A stretch of DNA of 64,000 nt, from positions 20,532 through 84,531 of the forward strand of contig NZ_CAJJWO010000016.1 in assembly GCF_905196875.1 (NCBI RefSeq). Direction: 5' to 3'. The position numbers and the translations under genes are program-made. Within the stretch, counting starts at the first letter, position 1. Each line of letters starts with the position of its first letter. Origin of the DNA: an uncultured Parabacteroides sp. (GTDB taxonomy: Bacteria > Bacteroidota > Bacteroidia > Bacteroidales > Tannerellaceae). Positions 56,340 to 64,000 of this stretch are shown in pieces. Under the pieces are notes generated by a model. The model made no database searches and had not been told where the DNA came from. It saw only the letters and a list, made by a program, of their open reading frames with translations.

Positions 56340-58154
56340 TTATCGCCCGAAAAGTTTATTCAGCAGGTCTTTTTTTCCCATCTTCTGTAAGGCTTGCGTT
56401 ATTTGCCTGCGGAATTCCGGTTTATACCAGAAGAAAAATTGCCGTTGCGCCAGTTTCTGTTCTTTGGTGCGAGCGGTATATACTTTTTCCAGGGTATAGG
56501 GATGGTAGCCCGTGTAATACATTTCCGTTGCCAGTGTCATGGGTGTGGGAGTGAAGTCTTGCACCTGTTCCAGCTGGAAATGCAACTTCTTGGTTTCGAT
56601 AGCCAGCCTGGCCATATCCTCTTCCGTACATCCCGGGTGGCTTGATATAAAATAAGGAATTAATTGTTGGTTCAGCCCTTGTTGCTTATTAACACGGTCA
56701 AATATCTTTTTGAATTGTCCGAATTGTTCGAAAGAAGGCTTGCGCATCATCTTCAGTACGTTATCTTCCGTATGTTCGGGGGCTACCTTCAGACGTCCGG
56801 ATACATGACGGGCAATCAACTCTTCTGTATAGCTTTGTGCCGACTTATTCACGATTTCATCGTCGTAACGGTGTAAAAGAAGGTCGTAACGCACCCCACT
56901 GCCGATAAACGACCGTTTAATACCCGGCAGACGGTCTACCGCCTTATAAATATCCAGTAACGGTGTATGATCCGCATTCAGGTTCTTACATACCACAGGC
57001 GAGATACAGGACGGCTTTTTACATTTGGCGCAGATACTCTGATCCTTGCCTCTCATCTTATACATATTAGCCGAAGGGCCTCCCAGGTCGCTCAGGTTAC
57101 CTTTGAAATCGGGCATTTCCGTTATCGCTTTTACTTCCTTCAGGATAGACTCTTTACTCCGGGATGCAATGAACTTTCCCTGATGGGCAGAGATCGTACA
57201 GAAAGCGCAACCGCCGAAACATCCCCGGTGCATGTTGACGGAGAATTTGATCATTTCGAATGCCGGTATCGTTTTCCCTTTATATTTAGGATGCGGTAAG
57301 CGTGTGTAAGGAAGATCGAATGAGGCATCCACTTCGGCTTCCGTCATAGGCGGGAAAGGCGGGTTGACTACAATTGTCTGCTTCCCTACCTGCTGAAGGA
57401 TGCGGGAGGCATTATACTTATTCGATTCCTCTTCGATATGCCGGAAGTTTTTAGCCTGTTTCAATTTATCCCGTAAACACTCTTCATGTGAGAAAAGTAC
57501 GATGTCATCGGGCTTTTTCTCTTCTTTATCAGCCAGGTAAGCTGTCTGGCGGATATCTCTTAGCTGGTTAAACGATTCTCCTTTTAGCAGGCGTGCGACC
57601 AGTTCTTTGAGAGGTAATTCCCCCATTCCATAAATCAGCAGATCGGCCGGGCTGTCTATCAGGATACCCGGACGAAGTTTGTCCTGCCAATAGTCGTAAT
57701 GAGTCAGCCGGCGTAAAGAAGCCTCGATTCCACCGAGTACGACCGGTACATCGGGATAGAGTTCCTTTAGTATTTTGGTATAGACAATGCTTGGATAATC
57801 CGGACGCATACCGGCCCGGCGATCGGGGGTATAGGCGTCGTCACTGCGTAACCGTTTGTTGGCGGTATAGTGATTAATCATCGAATCCATCGCCCCCGGA
57901 GAGACACCGAAGAAAAGACGGGGCACTCCCAGCTTTTTAAAATCACGATAATCCCCGCGCCAGTCCGGTTGCGGAACAATCGCCACACGAAGCCCCATCG
58001 CCTCGAGCGTACGTCCGATAACGGCAGCACCAAACGAGGGATGATCCACATAGGCATCTCCGCTAAAAAGAATGACATCTATATAATCCCATCCACGGGC
58101 ATCCACTTCTTTCTTGGTTGTAGGCAACCAGGCTTCAGGTCTGAATGTTTTCAT
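56340..58154 (-). CDS. YgiQ-family radical SAM protein
   Basis: A 604-aa protein. The N-terminal ~290 residues are the UPF0313 domain (GWDYIDVILFSGDAYVDHPS). The radical SAM site is RGCFGGCAFCTISAHQGKFI (Cys-x3-Cys-x2-Cys). A second Cys group, CAKCKKPSCISPVVC, could hold another Fe-S cluster. The C-terminus is basic. The reaction is not established. It is followed upstream by the mdh promoter region and ends close to the TlpA-like start. Confidence 0.92.
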   Translation of the reverse strand: MKTFRPEAWLPTTKKEVDARGWDYIDVILFSGDAYVDHPSFGAAVIGRTLEAMGLRVAIVPQPDWRGDYRDFKKLGVPRLFFGVSPGAMDSMINHYTANKRLRSDDAYTPDRRAGMRPDYPSIVYTKILKELYPDVPVVLGGIEASLRRLTHYDYWQDKLRPGILIDSPADLLIYGMGELPLKELVARLLKGESFNQLRDIRQTAYLADKEEKKPDDIVLFSHEECLRDKLKQAKNFRHIEEESNKYNASRILQQVGKQTIVVNPPFPPMTEAEVDASFDLPYTRLPHPKYKGKTIPAFEMIKFSVNMHRGCFGGCAFCTISAHQGKFIASRSKESILKEVKAITEMPDFKGNLSDLGGPSANMYKMRGKDQSICAKCKKPSCISPVVCKNLNADHTPLLDIYKAVDRLPGIKRSFIGSGVRYDLLLHRYDDEIVNKSAQSYTEELIARHVSGRLKVAPEHTEDNVLKMMRKPSFEQFGQFKKIFDRVNKQQGLNQQLIPYFISSHPGCTEEDMARLAIETKKLHFQLEQVQDFTPTPMTLATEMYYTGYHPYTLEKVYTARTKEQKLAQRQFFFWYKPEFRRQITQALQKMGKKDLLNKLFGR

Positions 58155-58247
58155 GGTACAAAGATAATAATTATATATGATAATGATTGACGGTTTGTTA
58201 CCAGCTAATTAGTATAACTTTTGTTTATAGCGGATAGTATTTTATGA

Positions 58248-58279
58248 TTGGCATAAAAAGAATCGATCCCTTATCTTTG
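58248..58279 (+). promoter_or_regulatory. Promoter of mdh
   Basis: The -7 box TATCTTTG (58272-58279) has a TTGG near 58248-58251 about 20 bases upstream as a -33 element. The leader to the mdh ATG at 58370 is about 85 bases. Confidence 0.5.
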
Positions 58280-58369
58280 TTGTCGAAAAAAAACAGCATT
58301 GCATTGCAAACATTATCAGTAGGATAAGTGTTCTTCAAGCAGACATAATTATTTTAAAAACAATACAGT

Positions 58370-59371
58370 ATGAAAGCATTAACAGACGAAAAGCTAACCA
58401 TTGTAGGTGCAGCAGGTATGATCGGTTCTAACATGGCCCAGACAGCTTTAATGATGGGGTTAACCTCTAATATTTGTCTTTACGATCCTTTTGCTCCGGC
58501 TTTGGAAGGAGTAGCCGAAGAAATGTTCCAATCCGGATTTGAATATGCAAACATCACTTTTACTTCTGATATCAGCGAAGCATTAAGAGGTGCTAAATAT
58601 GTCGTTTCATCCGGTGGTGCAGCCCGTAAAGCAGGTATGACCCGTGAAGACTTACTAAAAGGTAATGCTGAAATTGCAGCCCAGTTCGGTAAAGATCTCC
58701 GTTCTTATTGCCCGGATGTAAAGCATGTGGTAGTGATCTTTAACCCGGCTGATATTACCGGATTGATTACCTTGTTATATTCTGGCCTGAAACCTTCACA
58801 GGTGAGTACGCTGGCGGCTTTGGATAGTACACGTCTGCAAACAGCACTGGCACAACATTTCGGTATCCGTCAGAACCTGGTGAAAGGTTGCCGTACATAT
58901 GGAGGACATGGCGAACAAATGGCTGTTTTTGCATCTACTGCGACTGTCGACGGCAAACCGTTACTGGACCTGATCGGTACTCCTGAACTGACTGACGAAC
59001 AGTGGGAAGACCTGAAGGTAAAAGTGATACAAGGAGGAAAACGTATCATTGAACTTCGCGGTCGTTCTTCTTTCCAGAGCCCGTCTTACCTGTCGATCGA
59101 AATGATCCGTGCTGCTATGGGTGGCGAATCCTTCCGTTGGCCTGCCGGAACTTATGTTCATACCGGTAAATTCGATCATATCATGATGGCTATGGAAACA
59201 GAAATTACCAAAGACGGTATTTTCTATAAAGAAGTAGAAGGTACACCGAAAGAAAATGCAGAACTGGAGGAAAGTTACGTACACCTGAGTAAATTACGTG
59301 ACGAAGTGATCGGCATGGGTATTATCCCTGAAATTCATTTGTGGCATACAATCAATCCGCATATGAAATAA
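58370..59371 (+). CDS. mdh: Malate dehydrogenase
   Basis: A 333-aa NAD-dependent dehydrogenase of the lactate/malate family. The NAD site is TIVGAAGMIGSNMAQTALMM, the Arg-containing loop is SSGGAARKAGMTREDLLKGN, and the catalytic His lies in CRTYGGHGEQMAVF. It has the longer Bacteroidales form. It reduces oxaloacetate to malate in the reductive branch that leads to fumarate and succinate. Single gene with its own promoter and terminator. Confidence 0.93.
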   Translation: MKALTDEKLTIVGAAGMIGSNMAQTALMMGLTSNICLYDPFAPALEGVAEEMFQSGFEYANITFTSDISEALRGAKYVVSSGGAARKAGMTREDLLKGNAEIAAQFGKDLRSYCPDVKHVVVIFNPADITGLITLLYSGLKPSQVSTLAALDSTRLQTALAQHFGIRQNLVKGCRTYGGHGEQMAVFASTATVDGKPLLDLIGTPELTDEQWEDLKVKVIQGGKRIIELRGRSSFQSPSYLSIEMIRAAMGGESFRWPAGTYVHTGKFDHIMMAMETEITKDGIFYKEVEGTPKENAELEESYVHLSKLRDEVIGMGIIPEIHLWHTINPHMK

Positions 59372-59400
59372 GTAGTTTCTTATATGATATATACGAAGAA

Positions 59401-59431
59401 GGGAGTGACCGGTTGTCGGCACTCCCTTTTT
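59401..59431. terminator. Bidirectional terminator after mdh
   Basis: GGGAGTG (59401-59407) pairs with CACTCCC (59420-59426) followed by TTTTT; it separates the convergent mdh and methyltransferase genes. Confidence 0.85.
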
Positions 59432-59443
59432 ACATTTTGTATT

Positions 59444-60022
59444 TTATCGATTGCGTATGCCGCTGACCAGATAAAGATTGTCGGTATCTTCCATTTCCTG
59501 TATGTGGAAGAATGGTTCCATCATAGCGGCTACTTCCCGTACGGGAGGCAGACCGAATGAGATCCGGTTAGCTTGTTTGTTGTGATGGCTGTTGATCGAT
59601 TCGCGTCCTTCGCTATGGCAGATCACGAGTTCTCCGCCGGGAGTAAGCAGTTCGGCCAAATGGGCGATCAACTTTTCCGGCTGCTCAAAATGGGGAAATA
59701 CACTATAGGCTATGATGAAGTCGAACCGCTCGTCTTTCAGATCCATTATATCCATACTGCGGAAGTCGACCGTATTCACCGCATATTTACTGCTGGCCTG
59801 ATCGATCATCCGGGGGGAAATATCTATACCTGTGATATGCGTCGGAGAATAAGTAAGCAGATATTGTTCCAGTATGCCTGTTCCACATCCTACATCTAGT
59901 ATCTTTAGTCCTTTATGTAAGGTGGTATGTTCCAGTATATAGGTGATCTTTTCGGGATCGTGGTAACACAGTTCGTCCCAGCGATCGGCCAGGGCATCGA
60001 AGAAACCGGCTATTTTATTCAT
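59444..60022 (-). CDS. SAM-dependent methyltransferase, class I
   Basis: A 192-aa methyltransferase. Motif I is LKILDVGCGTGILEQYLLTY, followed by HITGIDISPRMIDQASSKYA and FDFIIAYSVFPHFEQPEKLI. The N-terminus IAGFFDALADRWDELCYHDP resembles UbiE/MenG-like enzymes, but the substrate is unknown. ATG 60022 overlaps the ispE stop by 4 bases, so it is downstream of ispE in one transcript. Confidence 0.85.
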   Translation of the reverse strand: MNKIAGFFDALADRWDELCYHDPEKITYILEHTTLHKGLKILDVGCGTGILEQYLLTYSPTHITGIDISPRMIDQASSKYAVNTVDFRSMDIMDLKDERFDFIIAYSVFPHFEQPEKLIAHLAELLTPGGELVICHSEGRESINSHHNKQANRISFGLPPVREVAAMMEPFFHIQEMEDTDNLYLVSGIRNR

Positions 60023-60828
60023 GTCAATTGTCCCTCCCAAACAAAGCAACCGGAAAATTGTTCCTTCAAACGAGTCGGATTTTCAAACAGTCCGAATACG
60101 GAAGAGCCTGATCCTGACATAGATGCATATACGGCACCAGCCTGATAAAGTGTCTCTTTTATCTGTCCGATAACCGGATGTTTGGTGAACACGCTTTGCT
60201 CGAAATCGTTTATCATAAAGTCTTTCCATGCTGTAATCGGCTTACGGATGATCTCTTTTAAAGATATTTCCGGAGCTTTCGGGGTAACCAGTGAATAGGC
60301 TTCGGGAGTGGAAACGGCCACATCCGGTTTTATCAGGCATAAATGATATCCTCTTAGGGAAAGGTCGACAGGTTCGAATATATTACCTGTCCCGCTGGCA
60401 AATACCGGTGTGTTACGGATAAAGAAAGGGCAGTCCGCACCGATGGAAACGGCTATTTTTTCAAGTTCATCCGCTGGAATATTGAGTTGGCAGAAGTCAT
60501 TCAGCAGTTTCAGCATAAAAGCAGCGTCAGCCGATCCGCCACCTAGTCCGGCTCCGAAAGGGATCGTTTTAAGCAGATGGATCTCAAGAGGAGGAATTTC
60601 ATATTGTGTTTTTAGCAGGTTTAATGCTTTTATTACAAGGTTCTTTTCCATCGGAGCATCTACCTGTATCCCTGTTTGTGTGAAAGATAATTCTTCTGCG
60701 TTCACGATTTCGAGTGCATCTTTCACCGGAATAGGATAAAATACGGTTTCTATATTATGGTAACCGTCCGGTCGTTTATTAACGACGTTGAGTCCCAGGT
60801 TTATTTTGGCATTGGGAAAACAAATCAT
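60019..60828 (-). CDS. ispE: 4-diphosphocytidyl-2-C-methyl-D-erythritol kinase
   Basis: A 269-aa GHMP kinase of the non-mevalonate isoprenoid pathway. It has FPNAKINLGLNVVNKRPDGY, the GHMP loop IPFGAGLGGGSADAAFMLKL and the end motif ASMSGSGSSVFGLFEN. ATG 60828 is chosen because the family begins at this point; the frame is open to 60861. Short overlap with the methyltransferase downstream. Confidence 0.95.
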   Translation of the reverse strand: MICFPNAKINLGLNVVNKRPDGYHNIETVFYPIPVKDALEIVNAEELSFTQTGIQVDAPMEKNLVIKALNLLKTQYEIPPLEIHLLKTIPFGAGLGGGSADAAFMLKLLNDFCQLNIPADELEKIAVSIGADCPFFIRNTPVFASGTGNIFEPVDLSLRGYHLCLIKPDVAVSTPEAYSLVTPKAPEISLKEIIRKPITAWKDFMINDFEQSVFTKHPVIGQIKETLYQAGAVYASMSGSGSSVFGLFENPTRLKEQFSGCFVWEGQLT

Positions 60829-61029
60829 AAATGGATCCTTTAAATTATATATTATGGACAAACGTATATAAAATAATCCTTATAAGCAAATGATATAAAT
60901 TTATCCTTAATGCGGCGGAGTTGAGGCTTATCGTTTATTTAGGAGAATGAAGAGAAGCTGATTTGCGGAATATTGATTATCTTCGCCACCGAAATTCTCA
61001 ATATTATACCAATCAGAAAACTCAAGAAA

Positions 61030-62121
61030 ATGAAACGAATTGTTTTTTTAGACTATGTACGCGTGTTTGCCTGCTTCCTTGTTATGGTCGTTCACGCCAG
61101 TGAAAACTTTTATGGTGCTCCCGGATCCACAGACATGGCGGGGCCGCAATCCTTTTTAGTCAATGAGGCAGATCGGCTGTGGGTGTCTGTGTATGATGGT
61201 TTCTCACGTATGGCAGTGCCTTTGTTTATGATTGTCTCCGCTTTTCTTCTTGCACCGATGAAGGAGGGGCAAACTATGTGGCAATTCTACCGTCAGCGTT
61301 GCATTCGTATACTGCCGCCGTTTTTCATATTCATGATATTATACAGTACTTTGCCTATGTTGTGGGGACAGATCGATGGAGAAACTTCAATAAAGGACTT
61401 ATCACGGATATTGCTGAATTTCCCTACGTTGGCGGGGCATTTGTGGTTTATGTATCCTTTGATCAGTCTTTACCTCTTTATTCCTATCATATCGCCCTGG
61501 CTGAGTAAAGCTACGGCGAAAGAGGAACGCTTTTTTATCGGGCTGTTCCTGTTAACGACCTGTATGCCGTATCTCAACCGCTGGTGCGGTGAAGTGTGGG
61601 GGCAGTGTTTTTGGAACGAATACCATATGTTGTGGTACTTCTCTGGTTATCTGGGTTATCTTGTTCTGGCACATTATATACGTGTTCATCTTACTTGGGA
61701 GCGCTCCAAACGTCTTGCCATAGGATTCGTCTTGATGGTCGTAGGGGCTGCACTGACCATCTATTCGTTCTATATCCAGGCTATACCCGGAGAACTTCAT
61801 ACTACTCCCGTAATAGAAATAGGATGGGCCTTTTGTACGATCAACTGTGTGCTTCTTACCGCGGGTACATTCCTTATGTTTACTTGTATAGATCGTCCGA
61901 AAGCTCCAAAGCTGATAACAGAAATGTCGAAACTCAGCTATGGCATGTATCTTATGCATATATTTTGGCTTGGATTATGGGTAACAGTGTTTAAGCAAAC
62001 TTTGGCATTGCCGACTGTAGCTGCCATACCTAGCATTGCGGTGAGTACCTTCGTTAGCTGTTACGTAACGACAAAGATTCTTTCGTTTTTACCCGGTAGT
62101 AAATGGATAATCGGAGATTAA
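61030..62121 (+). CDS. Membrane-bound acyltransferase (acyltransferase 3 family)
   Basis: A 363-aa protein with about ten membrane helices. The catalytic His follows helix 1: FLDYVRVFACFLVMVVHASE. A conserved Arg segment FYRQRCIRILPPFFIFMILY and the GHLWFMYPLISLYLFIP loop are typical of OafA/WecH-type acetyltransferases of surface glycans. ATG 61030 is chosen because the family begins there. It stands alone with a strong terminator; the acceptor glycan is unknown. Confidence 0.88.
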   Translation: MKRIVFLDYVRVFACFLVMVVHASENFYGAPGSTDMAGPQSFLVNEADRLWVSVYDGFSRMAVPLFMIVSAFLLAPMKEGQTMWQFYRQRCIRILPPFFIFMILYSTLPMLWGQIDGETSIKDLSRILLNFPTLAGHLWFMYPLISLYLFIPIISPWLSKATAKEERFFIGLFLLTTCMPYLNRWCGEVWGQCFWNEYHMLWYFSGYLGYLVLAHYIRVHLTWERSKRLAIGFVLMVVGAALTIYSFYIQAIPGELHTTPVIEIGWAFCTINCVLLTAGTFLMFTCIDRPKAPKLITEMSKLSYGMYLMHIFWLGLWVTVFKQTLALPTVAAIPSIAVSTFVSCYVTTKILSFLPGSKWIIGD

Positions 62122-62143
62122 AATAATGTAAGTGTTTTAGTAT

Positions 62144-62188
62144 AAAAAAAGTCCCGATATTTTTTCAAGCAAAATATCGGGACTTTTT
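62144..62188. terminator. Strong bidirectional terminator
   Basis: AAAGTCCCGATATTTT and AAAATATCGGGACTTT form a 16-bp stem with A-run and T-run flanks. It separates the acyltransferase (plus) from the MFS gene (minus). Confidence 0.92.
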
Positions 62189-62205
62189 ATGTTTACCTTA
62201 GTTCA

Positions 62206-63615
62206 TTAAGGCTCTGCAATCGTTTCTTCTGCGAGGATACGTGCTTTGTCGGCATCGCTCTGGATATTGGGTTGTTCCAGACCGTAATGTTTGATCTTAT
62301 CTTCACGCTTCAACAGTAAAGCGATGATCAATGCCAACACACCGAAACAGGTAAAGATTGCCATCGGTAGCGTATAATCGTAGGCCGGTTTTCCGGTACC
62401 GTTGTCGATCTTGCAATAGGTATCCAATACCCATCCGATCAGAAGTGGAACCATACTTAATCCGATGTTCTGAACCCAGAAGATCAGGGCATAAGCTGTA
62501 CCCAACTGCTTTTCCGGGATGATCTTTGGAACAGAAGGCCACATGGCTGACGGAACCAGGGAGAAAGCAATACCTAATACGACCATTACGATGGTAGCAA
62601 ACCACCATTCGTTGAGGATCGGCAAGGTGAACAGCAGGTGAACACCGATCAGCATCAATGCACCGTAGATCATGATAGTAGCTCCTTTTCCTTTACGGTC
62701 GTACAGGTTTCCGAAGAACGGTGTCAACAGGATCGTACCGAAAGGCAGGATGGCTGGAATGTTACCGGCCAGGTCGGGGTTTACATTATATTTATTGACC
62801 ATCAGATCGGTTGCATATTTCAGGAATGGGAATACGGCTGAATAGAACAATACGCACAATAGGGCGATCAACCAGAAACCTTTGCTGGAAATGATCAGAC
62901 CAATATCTTTCAGACGGAACGGTTCTTCCTCTTCTGCCTGTTCGACAGCACTCATAGAAGTATCCAGCTTACGGTCCATCACACAGAATACAAGGAATGC
63001 GATCAGACCGATACACAACATACAAAGGCAAAGCAGGATAGGAGCGGAGATGCTACCGAAGAACTTCGCTGCCGGAACAGTGATCGACAATGCCAGTGCT
63101 GTACCCAAACGGGCAGTTGCCATTTCCAGACCCATTGCCAATGCCATTTCTTTACCCTTGAACCATCTTACAATGATCTTGGAAACGGTGATACCGGCAG
63201 TTTCCACACCCACACCGAAGATAGCATAACCGAGAGCCGCTACCATTACCTGGGCTTTCCATCCGAACAATTCACCTTCCATGGTAAATAAATCGGATAT
63301 TGCATAATATTTAAGTGAACAACCGATGATCATTAAAATACAGGCTCCGACTCCGGTAAAACGGACACCCATCTTATCCAGTACGATACCCCCGATGATC
63401 AACATGAAAAGGAAGACATTGAACCAACCGTAGGCGCTTGTGAAGAAGCCGTATTCGGTACTGTTCCAGGAAAGTTGTTCTTCCAGCATCGGTTTAAGCG
63501 GGGCCATCACGTCGGTGAGGAAATATCCGCAAAGCATGGTAAATGCGACGAGCGCGAGTACGCTCCATCGAGCTACTTTTGAGTCGCTCAGTTTCTGGTG
63601 AATTTGTTCAATCAT
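62206..63615 (-). CDS. MFS transporter
   Basis: A 469-aa transporter with 12 membrane helices. Motif A appears as GIVLDKMGVRFTG after helix 2 and as GNLYDRKGKGATI after helix 8. The middle loop (about 200-235) is acidic (SAVEQAEEEEPF). The type resembles organic anion or oxalate/formate-like (OFA) and hexose-phosphate carriers. The substrate is unknown. It is 24 bases downstream of folC, so it may be co-transcribed with it. Confidence 0.85.
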   Translation of the reverse strand: MIEQIHQKLSDSKVARWSVLALVAFTMLCGYFLTDVMAPLKPMLEEQLSWNSTEYGFFTSAYGWFNVFLFMLIIGGIVLDKMGVRFTGVGACILMIIGCSLKYYAISDLFTMEGELFGWKAQVMVAALGYAIFGVGVETAGITVSKIIVRWFKGKEMALAMGLEMATARLGTALALSITVPAAKFFGSISAPILLCLCMLCIGLIAFLVFCVMDRKLDTSMSAVEQAEEEEPFRLKDIGLIISSKGFWLIALLCVLFYSAVFPFLKYATDLMVNKYNVNPDLAGNIPAILPFGTILLTPFFGNLYDRKGKGATIMIYGALMLIGVHLLFTLPILNEWWFATIVMVVLGIAFSLVPSAMWPSVPKIIPEKQLGTAYALIFWVQNIGLSMVPLLIGWVLDTYCKIDNGTGKPAYDYTLPMAIFTCFGVLALIIALLLKREDKIKHYGLEQPNIQSDADKARILAEETIAEP

Positions 63616-63639
63616 GATATTTGTTTTAATTAAGTTATA

Positions 63640-63999
63640 TTACTTGTCTTCTTTCTTAAAGAGGGGAAGTGCATCAGCTACGATAAATGTACTTCCTCCG
63701 ATAAAGATCGTATCCTCTTCGTGAGCCCGTCCCAAAGCCCGTGTAACGGCATCGGCTACGCTATCGCAGATAACTCCGCTAAGCCCGTGACTGACAGCCA
63801 TCGCTGCAAAGTCGGTGGCAGGCATAGCTCGTGCGACCGATGCCTGGGTGAAATAATAAAAGGCATCTTTGGGCATTAGTTCCAGTACGCCGTTAATATC
63901 TTTGTCGTTTACCATTCCGACGACCATGTGAGTCTGCCGTGAATGTTTTATTACTTCATTCAATTGTATATTCAGATATTCCCAACCGCCTATGTTATG
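63640..63999 (-). CDS. folC: Folylpolyglutamate synthase/dihydrofolate synthase, C-terminal part
   Basis: The frame is open to the end of the window, so only about 119 C-terminal residues are seen. They include HNIGGWEYLNIQLNEVIKHS, matching the DxAHN-GG segment of the FolC C-terminal domain, and DTIFIGGSTFIVADALPLF at the end. The enzyme adds glutamate to folates. The 5' part lies beyond 64000. Confidence 0.9.
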   Translation of the reverse strand, partial: HNIGGWEYLNIQLNEVIKHSRQTHMVVGMVNDKDINGVLELMPKDAFYYFTQASVARAMPATDFAAMAVSHGLSGVICDSVADAVTRALGRAHEEDTIFIGGSTFIVADALPLFKKEDK

Positions 64000-64000
64000 G

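Overview
The window is chromosomal DNA from a Bacteroidales bacterium, most likely Parabacteroides or a close relative. The genus is an inference; the order is well supported. Evidence for the order includes TAnnTTTG -7 promoter boxes, almost no Shine-Dalgarno sequences, the rpmB-rpmG-DUF4295 cluster, the coaBC-DUF4835-recN cluster, a fused alpha-beta 2-oxoacid dehydrogenase E1, and many lipoproteins. No rRNA, tRNA, CRISPR array, insertion sequence or integrase was seen. The window is cut inside an aconitase at the left end and inside folC at the right end.

Layout. 1-3443: oxidative TCA branch (aconitase, isocitrate dehydrogenase, citrate synthase). 3582-9719: Hsp70-like ATPase, outer-membrane protein, a LytS/LytT two-component operon whose first member is a degenerate kinase, DUF3859 and GtrA proteins. 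9744-16074 (minus): two FtsX-type permeases, recQ, recJ. 16394-21498: tsaC, a polyprenyl-phosphate sugar transferase, a ClC channel, fmt and a DUF454 protein in one tight run. 21503-24986: AraC regulator divergent from two GH29 fucosidases. 25041-31152 (minus): lpdA, lipoate ligase, E2, fused E1 and flavodoxin, a self-contained 2-oxoacid dehydrogenase operon.

31344-37560 is visibly AT-rich accessory DNA: a toxin-antitoxin pair, nitroreductase, an alpha-oxoamine synthase with a TetR regulator, a phosphoesterase lipoprotein and two small exported proteins. 37678-43576 is a GC-richer divergent module. Its minus arm carries an HU-like protein, a glucosaminidase and small membrane/hypothetical proteins. 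Its plus arm carries a small hypothetical, a winged-helix protein, a DnaB-type helicase, a short DnaG-type primase and a 69-aa protein, tightly overlapped. It resembles a replication plus wall-hydrolase cassette without integrase or virion genes, and is the best candidate here for an undescribed system.

43928-63999 returns to housekeeping genes: L28, L33, a DUF4295 ribosome-associated protein, dnaN, an exonuclease, an alcohol dehydrogenase, coaBC, DUF4835, recN, membrane proteins, rlmB, ridA, a TlpA-like protein, YgiQ, mdh, a methyltransferase, ispE, an acyltransferase, an MFS transporter and folC.

A cross-cutting observation is a family of short intergenic arrays. Palindromes of 12-16 bp recur at an exact 22-bp or 24-bp period at four unrelated sites (3473-3580, 16141-16211, 39397-39434, 47813-47889). 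The palindrome sequence differs between sites while the architecture is kept.
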